Origin: Helicobacter pylori NQ4053
GTDB taxonomy: Bacteria > Campylobacterota > Campylobacteria > Campylobacterales > Helicobacteraceae
Direction of reading: 5' to 3'
NCBI RefSeq assembly: GCF_000274605.1
Contig: NZ_AKNV01000006.1
Location: forward strand, 434,001-498,000
Length of the DNA: 64,000 nt
The notes below the pieces were generated by a model. That model worked only from the letters and a program-made list of their open reading frames with translations. It did no database searches and was not told the origin of the DNA. Position 1 is the stretch's first letter, and each line of letters begins with the position of its first letter. The translations under genes and the position numbers were made by a program. Positions 7,140 to 13,675 of this stretch are shown here, one piece after another.

Positions 7140-8933
7140 ATGTGCGGGATTGTAGGTTATATAGGGGATAGCGAGAAAAAATCCATTCTTTTAGAGGGCT
7201 TAAAGGAATTGGAATACAGAGGTTATGATAGTGCGGGTTTAGCCGTATTGAGCAATGATTATTTGGAAGTGTTTAAAACTCAAGGGAAATTAGAAAACCT
7301 TAGATCAGAGCTTAAAGATAAAGAGTTTTTAAATTTTGGCGTGAGTATCGCTCATACGAGATGGGCGACGCATGGGAAACCAAGCAGCGCGAACGCCCAT
7401 CCGCATTTTACAGAAAATTTAGCCTTAGTGCATAATGGCATCATTGAAAATTACGCAAGCTTGAAAAAAGAATTGGAAAACAAAGGGCATGCGTTTTTAA
7501 GCCAAACGGACACGGAAGTGATTGCGCATTTATTAGAAGAAACGCTTAAAAGCGAGAGCGATTTATTGAAAGCCTTTGAAAAAAGCATCAGCCTTTTAAA
7601 AGGGAGTTATGCGATTTTAATGCTCCATAAAAGAGCTAAAGAGAGTCTCTTTTACGCTAAATCTTCTTCGCCTTTAATCGTGGGCAAGGGCAAAGAGGGG
7701 GTGTTTTTTGCGTCCAGTTTGAGCGTGCTAGCCCCTAAAGTGGATCAATTTGTCATTTTAGAAGAAAACAGCGTGGGGCGGATTTCTTTAGAAAATTTTA
7801 AAGATTTAAAACACATTGAAAACATGAAAGATTACGCTTTTGAGAATAAAGATCATTCTAAAGGGGATTTTAGGAATTATTTAGAAAAAGAGATTTATGA
7901 GCAGCACAGCAGTTTGTTAGAGTGTTTAGAGGGGCGCTTGGAAGCCTTGAATGTGTATTGTGAGATTGATCCTGAATTTTTAGAAAACGTGAGCGAGATC
8001 ACGCTGTGTTCTTGCGGGAGCAGTTACCATGCGAGTTTGGCGAGCGTGTATTTGTTTGAAAGGTTAGCCAAAATAAGAGCGAGGGCCATTTTAGCGAGCG
8101 AATACCGCTACGCCCATTTTAAAAGCAACCCTAACGAGCTTTTTATAGCGATTTCTCAAAGCGGTGAAACCGCTGACACTTTAGAAGCTTTAAAATTAGC
8201 CAAAGCCCAAGGGCTTAAAACCATTAGCTTGTGTAACGCCCCTTTTAGCATGATGAGCCGCATTAGTGATCACACGCTTTTGATTAGAGCGGGGGTAGAA
8301 AGGAGCGTGGCATCCACTAAGGCGTTTTCTTCGCAAGTGATGCTTTTATGGCTTTTGAGCGTGTATCTAGGCAAACAGCTAGGGACGATCTCTAAAGAAG
8401 AAGAAAGAATCCAAGCCAAAAACATGCTCAATAGCGTGAAGGCGATGAAAGTAGAGCCTAAATTGCATGAAAAAATCAAGCGTTTATCCAAACGCTACTT
8501 GCATGGGCATGGCTTTTTTTATATTGGCCGTGATGTGTTTTACCCGCTCGCTTTAGAAGGAGCGTTGAAACTTAAAGAAATCAGCTACTTGCATGCTGAG
8601 GGGTATGCGAGCGCGGAGATGAAGCATGGGCCTATTGCGTTGGTGGATTCTAACCTTTTTACCATTGCTTTATTGTCTAAGCACTTGTTATTTGATAAAA
8701 CCAAAAGCAATATTGAAGAATTGAGCGCTAGGGATTCTACGATTTGCGTGTTAAGCTCTGAAATTTTAGAGATCGCTGATGATTTTATCCAATTAGAAGA
8801 GAGCGAAAGCTACATGGAAGAATTTTTCCGCATGAATTTAGCGATGCAGCTTTTAGCTTTAGAAATCGCTATGCGCCTAAATCACGATGTGGATCACCCA
8901 AGAAACTTAGCTAAAAGCGTTACCGTGGAATAA
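7140..8933 (+). CDS. glmS: Glutamine-fructose-6-phosphate aminotransferase
   Basis: GlmS makes glucosamine-6-phosphate from fructose-6-phosphate and glutamine, the first step to peptidoglycan and lipopolysaccharide amino sugars. The start [10 protein letters not shown] puts the nucleophilic Cys at position 2. The glutaminase domain (1-~225) has RGYDSAG, TRWATHG and NAHPH motifs. Two SIS sugar-isomerase domains follow, with [21 protein letters not shown] and the Ser-rich [10 protein letters not shown] loop. The extreme C-terminus [11 protein letters not shown] is the conserved sugar-site tail. At 597 residues it is full length, with coupled translation to the small gene upstream. Confidence 0.98.
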   Translation: MCGIVGYIGDSEKKSILLEGLKELEYRGYDSAGLAVLSNDYLEVFKTQGKLENLRSELKDKEFLNFGVSIAHTRWATHGKPSSANAHPHFTENLALVHNGIIENYASLKKELENKGHAFLSQTDTEVIAHLLEETLKSESDLLKAFEKSISLLKGSYAILMLHKRAKESLFYAKSSSPLIVGKGKEGVFFASSLSVLAPKVDQFVILEENSVGRISLENFKDLKHIENMKDYAFENKDHSKGDFRNYLEKEIYEQHSSLLECLEGRLEALNVYCEIDPEFLENVSEITLCSCGSSYHASLASVYLFERLAKIRARAILASEYRYAHFKSNPNELFIAISQSGETADTLEALKLAKAQGLKTISLCNAPFSMMSRISDHTLLIRAGVERSVASTKAFSSQVMLLWLLSVYLGKQLGTISKEEERIQAKNMLNSVKAMKVEPKLHEKIKRLSKRYLHGHGFFYIGRDVFYPLALEGALKLKEISYLHAEGYASAEMKHGPIALVDSNLFTIALLSKHLLFDKTKSNIEELSARDSTICVLSSEILEIADDFIQLEESESYMEEFFRMNLAMQLLALEIAMRLNHDVDHPRNLAKSVTVE

Positions 8934-8954
8934 AAAGCGATTAGGAGTCAAATA

Positions 8955-9581
8955 ATGGAAGTGATTTGTAAGCATTATACCCCTTTAGACATTGCAAGCC
9001 AAGCGATCCGCACTTGTTGGCAGAGTTTTGAATACAGCGATGATGGCGGTTGTAAGGATAAGGAACTTATCCACAGGGTGGGGAATATTTTTAGGCATTC
9101 TTCCACTTTAGAGCATCTTTATTACAATTTTGAAATCAAGGGCTTGAGCAGGGGGGCGTTGCAAGAATTGAGCCGGCATAGAATAGCGAGCTTGAGCGTG
9201 AAGTCAAGCCGTTACACTTTAAGGGAATTGAAAGAAGTGGAGAGCTTTTTACCCCTTAATGAAACGAATTTAGAAAGAGCGAAAGAGTTTTTAGTGTTTG
9301 TGGATAATGAAAAAGTGAATGCAATGAGCGTTTTAGCTTTGGAAAATCTAAGGGTTTTATTGAGCGAGCATAACATTAAAAACGACTTAGCCAAATACGC
9401 CATGCCTGAAAGCTATAAAACGCATTTAGCCTATAGCATTAACGCTAGGAGCTTGCAAAATTTATTGACTTTAAGAAGCAGTAATAAAGCCTTAAAAGAA
9501 ATGCAAGATTTAGCCAAAGCCTTATTTGACGCTTTACCTGGCGAGCATCAGTATTTGTTTGAAGATTGTTTGAAGCATTAG
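8955..9581 (+). CDS. thyX: Flavin-dependent thymidylate synthase
   Basis: ThyX methylates dUMP to dTMP using FAD, NADPH and methylene-tetrahydrofolate. It replaces ThyA in epsilonproteobacteria. The 208-residue product contains the ThyX signature RHRIASLSVKSSR at 74-86 (RHRxxSxxxxSxR) and a second substrate-binding stretch near SINARSLQNLLTLR. TTAGGAG precedes ATG 8955. It lies 21 bases after glmS and is probably cotranscribed. It is the last gene of this syntenic block. Confidence 0.96.
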   Translation: MEVICKHYTPLDIASQAIRTCWQSFEYSDDGGCKDKELIHRVGNIFRHSSTLEHLYYNFEIKGLSRGALQELSRHRIASLSVKSSRYTLRELKEVESFLPLNETNLERAKEFLVFVDNEKVNAMSVLALENLRVLLSEHNIKNDLAKYAMPESYKTHLAYSINARSLQNLLTLRSSNKALKEMQDLAKALFDALPGEHQYLFEDCLKH

Positions 9582-9671
9582 TTTTAAACAATACCGCTTA
9601 ATAACGCTCATTCTTTAATGTTTTAAAAACGCCTTGTTTTTGATTAGATGAGATTTTAAGGGGGTTTGTTG

Positions 9672-9677
9672 TAAAAT
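9672..9677 (+). promoter_or_regulatory. -10 element of the aapA-like toxin gene
   Basis: TAAAAT sits about seven bases before a run leading straight into the 5' stem-loop of the toxin message. Transcription is expected to start near 9684. Confidence 0.55.
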
Positions 9678-9685
9678 CTCACCAC

Positions 9686-9708
9686 GCCCCATAGTTGCAT
9701 TATGGGGC
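9686..9708 (+). other. 5' stem-loop of the aapA-like mRNA
   Basis: GCCCCATA (9686-9693) pairs perfectly with TATGGGGC (9701-9708) around a seven-base loop, at or next to the predicted 5' end. Terminal hairpins that protect and fold the message are a known trait of aapA mRNAs. Confidence 0.68.
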
Positions 9709-9759
9709 AAACCACATAAAGGAGCATGTTATGTCAAAGCCACATAACAAACGCTCTTG
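9686..9759 (-). ncRNA. isoA: IsoA-like antisense RNA to aapA
   Basis: Inside the toxin reading frame the minus strand carries TATAAT (forward 9766-9771). A transcript starting about seven bases on (near 9759) would cover the toxin start codon, ribosome site and 5' leader, ending around the 9686-9708 hairpin. The length of about 75 nt and the position match the IsoA antitoxins. Ends are estimates. Confidence 0.68.
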
Positions 9760-9823
9760 GAGATCATTATACTTTGAGTTTGCTTTTTTAGGGCTTAAAG
9801 TGATCGTTTCTGTGAAACGCTGA
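9731..9823 (+). CDS. aapA: AapA-family type I toxin, 30-aa membrane peptide
   Basis: A 30-residue peptide beginning [14 protein letters not shown] and ending [12 protein letters not shown]. It shares the shape of known H. pylori AapA toxins: basic N-terminus with H and K before SW-x-x-LY, a hydrophobic core with FLG-x-KV, and a terminal KR. AapA peptides insert in the inner membrane and stop growth when their antisense RNA IsoA is lost. AAAGGAG at 9718-9724 is an excellent ribosome site seven bases before ATG. The gene is flanked by a 5' hairpin and a 3' terminator, with an antisense promoter inside. It lies at a joint between two syntenic blocks, between thyX and the type I restriction genes. 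Confidence 0.87.
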   Translation: MSKPHNKRSWRSLYFEFAFLGLKVIVSVKR

Positions 9824-9839
9824 TTTTTTCAAGAGCGTT

Positions 9840-9868
9840 CCCCTGAGTTTAAAAGCTTAGGGGTTTCC
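9840..9868 (+). terminator. Terminator of the aapA-like mRNA
   Basis: CCCCTGAG (9840-9847) pairs with CTTAGGGG (9856-9863, one G-T pair) and is followed by TTTCCTTT. The T/C tail at 9866-9872 (TCCTTTA) is also the exact complement of TAAAGGA at the toxin ribosome site. Confidence 0.65.
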
Positions 9869-9904
9869 TTTAAAAAGCGGGTTTGTCCTTGACTTTTGGG
9901 GTGT

Positions 9905-10465
9905 TTATTTTTCTAAAACCCTGATTTTAGCGCTCATTAAATCGTGGTTTAAAGCTTTTTTGATGTTTTCAAATTGGCGTTTTTTGTTTTTAAGGCTTGC
10001 GATCTCATTATCCAAATCGCTTAAAATGTTAGCGATAGCGATTTGTTCGTTTAGGGGGGGTAGGGGGATTTCAAAATCTTTTAAGGCTTTTAATTGAATA
10101 TTCTTTAATCCAGACCCAACTCCTAATTTCATAATATCTTTTTCATAACTTTTTAAAATGTGGTATAAACATAAATTATTTACCTTATTGCTAATTTTTT
10201 GTAAGGAATAGTTATGCCCTCCTGACCAAAAATCGCTTTTCATAAACCTAACATATCCGCATGTGCCACCCTCACTAATTGCTATTGTATTCTTTGAAAC
10301 ATTAAATTTATTTGTGTAGCCCAAAAAGTCAATGCCACCATTTATAACGGGGTATTTATCTGTATTATTTAGGCTAATTTTATTTATTTGTTGTCCTTTA
10401 ACAATTTCGCATATATCCCCAATTCTCACTCTTTGCCAATTTGAGGGCAGTGCTAATGCGTCCAT
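9905..10465 (-). CDS. hsdS: Type I restriction specificity subunit, half-length (one recognition domain)
   Basis: HsdS sets the DNA target of a type I methylase/nuclease complex. This one has 186 residues, about half the usual size. It has one target-recognition domain beginning LPSNWQRVRIGDICEIVKG and ending LPPLNEQIAIANILSDLD, then one conserved coiled-coil arm (DNEIASLKNKKRQFENIKKAL...IRVLE). A second recognition domain is absent. Half-HsdS proteins can pair to read a palindromic bipartite site; that is inference here. It starts seven bases after the hsdM 3' frame. A C7 run (forward G7 at 10053-10059) lies in the PPLNE region. Confidence 0.85.
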   Translation of the reverse strand: MDALALPSNWQRVRIGDICEIVKGQQINKISLNNTDKYPVINGGIDFLGYTNKFNVSKNTIAISEGGTCGYVRFMKSDFWSGGHNYSLQKISNKVNNLCLYHILKSYEKDIMKLGVGSGLKNIQLKALKDFEIPLPPLNEQIAIANILSDLDNEIASLKNKKRQFENIKKALNHDLMSAKIRVLEK

Positions 10466-10472
10466 GCGTTTA

Positions 10473-11204
10473 TCACCCCATTAACCCCAAATCTTTCAAA
10501 TGCTCTAAAACTTTTGATTCGCTCTCTTTGACTTCTTTGTCTAGTTCTAACAAGCTGTTAGAGTAGTTTAAAATGATTTCATTAAGAGCGCTAATAAAAG
10601 CGTTGATGCGTTTTAAAATTTTGTTTTCTAGGGCGTTTTTTAGGCTGTTGAGCCATTTGTCTTTGATGATGAGATCTTTAATTTCATTGATTTCAAGGTT
10701 TTTATACTGGTGGAACGCTTTTAATTCCAGCTCCTCATAAGCTTTATTTTTCATTTTTAGCGCCTTGTTTTTAGCTTCTAGCCATTCTAAAGCGGTTTTT
10801 AGGATTTGTTTATCTTCTAAATCGGTGGCGTTTTTTAGCTCTTTTTTCAAAACGCTTTCATTGATTTTCAATCCATCAAAAAGCCCCTCTTCGTTAGAAT
10901 GCTCTTCTATAAATTCATCTAAAAGGGCCTCGTTTTCATTAAGGGCGTTTTCTAATTCTTCTAATTCTTTCGTTTCTTTTTCAAAAAAGCGTTGTTTGAT
11001 TAAATGTTTAGGGATTAGATCGCTTTTGTAGTAGGTTTTTTGAATGACAAAATCCGGCTCCTCTAAATAATTGGCTTTTTTGTTTTTGTCTTTTAGGGGG
11101 TTTAATTCCCTTAATTCTTTAGCGCTTATAAAACCATTGAATGAGATGAGGAACCAATCGTCTTGCAAAACTTCGTTATAGTAATCTTTGAAGAGCTGAT
11201 ACAC
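10473..11204 (-). CDS. hsdM: Type I DNA methylase HsdM, C-terminal portion in a shifted frame
   Basis: This 243-residue frame continues HsdM after a frame break. The preceding codons in this frame, back to about 11253, spell VLKEFEKIEILDKYG directly after the point where the upstream frame stops. The region is strongly helical and charged, matching the C-terminal extension that joins HsdM to HsdS. The listed GTG start at 11204 has no ribosome site, so separate translation is unlikely. It is followed after seven bases by hsdS. See the hsdM finding for the break. Confidence 0.75.
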   Translation of the reverse strand: MYQLFKDYYNEVLQDDWFLISFNGFISAKELRELNPLKDKNKKANYLEEPDFVIQKTYYKSDLIPKHLIKQRFFEKETKELEELENALNENEALLDEFIEEHSNEEGLFDGLKINESVLKKELKNATDLEDKQILKTALEWLEAKNKALKMKNKAYEELELKAFHQYKNLEINEIKDLIIKDKWLNSLKNALENKILKRINAFISALNEIILNYSNSLLELDKEVKESESKVLEHLKDLGLMG

Positions 11205-11242
11205 GCCGTATTTGTCTAAGATTTCTATTTTTTCAAATTCTT

Positions 11243-12940
11243 TTAAAACTTTTTGACAAACGCTTTGCTTTCTATTAGGGTTTTTGGGTTAAAACCTGGC
11301 TCTAAATCATTAAAAGTTTCAAATAATTCCAATCGGTCAAAAGCGCTCAAAACAGAAGCGTGGAAGGTTTGGTATTCTGAGCTTTGAATGATTAATTCTT
11401 TGATGTTTTCGCATTCTGTTTTTAAAGCGTAATAACCCTCTTTATCGCTCTTTTTAAACAGCGTGTTTTTAAGCTCTTTAAACACTTGAAAATAAGGGGC
11501 GTAGGCTTTTATTTCGTTTTTGGGCAAATAACTCGCCTTGTGGCTGTTGATTAAAGCGAACAAGTCTTTTTCTGATTCCTGCTTGGCGGCAATGTAGCGC
11601 GCGATATTCAAGTTATAGTCGTTTAGACTGATTTCTTCTAGGCTCACCATTTTGGAATAATAAGGGATTTCTTTGTAAGCGTTAAAAGTGTCTATCATTT
11701 TTTGGACATCTTGCTCCCTCAAGCGGTTTTTATTGCCGTCTTTTTTAAAATCCTTGCTCGCATCGATCATAAAAACGCCCTTTCTGGCGCGCGCGTTTTC
11801 TTTGTCTAAAACGATCACGCATGCAGGAATGGAAGTGCCATAAAAAAGATTAGGGGCTAGGCCTATCACGCCTTTAATATAGCCTTTTAATAAAAGATTT
11901 TTTCTGATTGCACTCTCAGCGTTCCCCCTAAATAGCACCCCATGAGGTAAAATCACTGCCCCTTTGCCTGTGTTTTTTAAGGATTTGATGATGTGGAGCA
12001 AAAAAGCAAAATCGCCATTTTTTTCAGGGGGCGTGCCGTCTTCAAAACGATTGAAATGATCGTTAATGACTTGCTTGCTTTTAGGGTCTATGCTCAGCCC
12101 GTCAGTCCAATTTTTCAAGCTAAAAGGAGGGTTAGCCACGACATAATCAAAGGTTTTTAGCATGCCATTTTCAATAAAAAGGGGGTTAGAAAGGGTGCTA
12201 GAACCCCCTTTAGCAATATCAGCAGTAGCGCTATTGTGTAAAATCATATTCATTTTACAAAGGGCTGTGGTGGAAATGTCTTTTTCTTGACCATAGATAG
12301 TTAAGCCTTTTTTGCCGGCCAAACTAGAAGCTTTTAATAGTAACGAACCGCTCCCGCAAGTGGGATCATAGATGCTTTTATCCTGTCTGGTGTTTTCATC
12401 AATGCCAAGCAAAAGGGATAATAAAAGCGAAACTTCGCTAGGGGTGTAAAACTGCCCTTTGGATTTACCGGATTCGCTGGCGAAATGGCGCATTAAATAT
12501 TCGTAGGCATCACCCAATAAATCATCGTCTAAAGCCCCATGCGCGCCCAAACTCAAATCCGCAAAGATTTTAACCAAATTAGAAAGGGTGTCCATCATCG
12601 CTTTACCCTCGCCAAGCTTAGTGTTATCGTTAAAATCCACGCTGTCAATCACGCCTTTTAAGTCGTTTCGCTCTGCGATTTCTGCGATGATTTTATTGAG
12701 CTTGTCGCCTATTTCTTTATCGCCCTCTAAAGCGAGAATGTCTTCATAAAAACACCCTTGCGGCACTTCTATTTCGCTATAAGTATTGTTTTTAGCGTCA
12801 TTTCTGGCTTTATCGCTGATGTATTTTAAAAAAAGCAGGTTCAAAACATAGTTTTTATACTCGCTCGCATCCATTCCGCCCCTTAAACTATCCGCCCCAG
12901 CCCATAAAGAGCTATACAATTCGCTTTTTTTGATCGCCAT
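11243..12940 (-). CDS. hsdM: Type I DNA methylase HsdM, catalytic portion, truncated by frameshift
   Basis: HsdM methylates adenine in the target set by HsdS. The 565-residue frame has the N-terminal bundle (about 1-150), then the methylase fold. Its motifs are the AdoMet loop YDPTCGSGSLLL (near 190) and the catalytic NPPF in VVANPPFSLKNW (near 270), plus GKGAVILPHGVLFR. It stops at TAA directly after AAA AAG TTT, while homology continues in the -1 frame, giving about 822 residues if joined. The start ATG at 12940 follows a leader shared with the divergent hsdR. Catalytic motifs are intact, but the lost tail could weaken HsdS binding. Confidence 0.85.
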   Translation of the reverse strand: MAIKKSELYSSLWAGADSLRGGMDASEYKNYVLNLLFLKYISDKARNDAKNNTYSEIEVPQGCFYEDILALEGDKEIGDKLNKIIAEIAERNDLKGVIDSVDFNDNTKLGEGKAMMDTLSNLVKIFADLSLGAHGALDDDLLGDAYEYLMRHFASESGKSKGQFYTPSEVSLLLSLLLGIDENTRQDKSIYDPTCGSGSLLLKASSLAGKKGLTIYGQEKDISTTALCKMNMILHNSATADIAKGGSSTLSNPLFIENGMLKTFDYVVANPPFSLKNWTDGLSIDPKSKQVINDHFNRFEDGTPPEKNGDFAFLLHIIKSLKNTGKGAVILPHGVLFRGNAESAIRKNLLLKGYIKGVIGLAPNLFYGTSIPACVIVLDKENARARKGVFMIDASKDFKKDGNKNRLREQDVQKMIDTFNAYKEIPYYSKMVSLEEISLNDYNLNIARYIAAKQESEKDLFALINSHKASYLPKNEIKAYAPYFQVFKELKNTLFKKSDKEGYYALKTECENIKELIIQSSEYQTFHASVLSAFDRLELFETFNDLEPGFNPKTLIESKAFVKKF

Positions 12941-12967
12941 TTTAATCGCCCTATTTTGTTTTTAGGA

Positions 12968-12974
12968 TTATAAT
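12968..12974. promoter_or_regulatory. Overlapping divergent -10 elements for hsdM and hsdR
   Basis: The palindrome ATTATAAT contains TATAAT on the plus strand (12969-12974, toward hsdR) and TATAAT on the minus strand (12968-12973, toward hsdM). The 69-base gap between the two start codons has no other good hexamer. RNA polymerase could occupy only one direction at a time. Confidence 0.55.
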
Positions 12975-13009
12975 ATAAAGCGGTAAAAAGCGTTCTTAAG
13001 GGGTTTATA

Positions 13010-13675
13010 ATGAAAACAGAAAGAGAAGTTCAAAAACAAGTCATAGAAACTTTTAAAAGCATGGGCTATGCGTATTTAGGGGATTTAACAAAGAGCGATA
13101 ATGAAAACATTAATAAAGAAAGCTTGAAAGCATGGCTAGTTAAAAACCAAAAAATCAATAATGAAAGGTGGCATAAAATTGAGCAGAAAATCCATGAGGC
13201 TTTAAAAAACGATTTATACGAAGCGAATCAAAAATTTTACGAGCTTTTAATTTATGGCGTGAAAACCAAAATAAGCCAGAATGAACCAACCCAAACAAGT
13301 TGGCTCATTGATTGGAAAGATGTTTCTAAGAATGAATTTAGCGTGGCTGAAGAAGTGAGCGTTAAAGGGCTAAACACGAAACGGCCGGATGTGGTGCTTT
13401 ATGTTAATGGGATCGCTTTAGGGGTGCTAGAATTGAAAAAATCCAGCGTGAGCGTGGAAAGCGGTATCAGGCAAAATTTAGACAACCAAAAGAAAGAATT
13501 TATTAGAGATTTTTTTAAAACGATCCAATTGGTTATGGCGGGCAATGAAAGTCAAGGGCTAAGATATGGCGTCATAGAAACTAAAGAAAAATACTACCTT
13601 TCTTGGAAAGAAGAGGGCGTTTTAAAAAATTTGTTTGAGACGATTGAATGCTTTTTAAAAAAGAAAGGTTTTTAG
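13010..13675 (+). CDS. hsdR: Type I restriction endonuclease HsdR, N-terminal nuclease portion
   Basis: HsdR is the motor and nuclease of the type I complex. This 221-residue frame is its N-terminal domain. It contains the PD-(D/E)xK nuclease core: RPDVVLYVNG followed by the ELKKS strand at about residues 126-146, and later the NLDNQKKE and NLFETIECF segments. It stops at TAG 13673-13675 just after the run TTT TTA AAA AAG. The rest of the protein continues in the -1 frame from within an overlap of 28 bases. The ribosome site is AAGGGG before ATG 13010. Confidence 0.85.
   Translation: MKTEREVQKQVIETFKSMGYAYLGDLTKSDNENINKESLKAWLVKNQKINNERWHKIEQKIHEALKNDLYEANQKFYELLIYGVKTKISQNEPTQTSWLIDWKDVSKNEFSVAEEVSVKGLNTKRPDVVLYVNGIALGVLELKKSSVSVESGIRQNLDNQKKEFIRDFFKTIQLVMAGNESQGLRYGVIETKEKYYLSWKEEGVLKNLFETIECFLKKKGF

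Noticed and set aside
9582-9904. An IS605-type element expected after thyX in 26695
   Set aside because: No transposase coding or element ends are seen; the interval is explained by the toxin-antitoxin locus.
10473-11204. The 243-residue frame as an independent gene
   Set aside because: It has no ribosome site and continues HsdM homology from the neighbouring frame.
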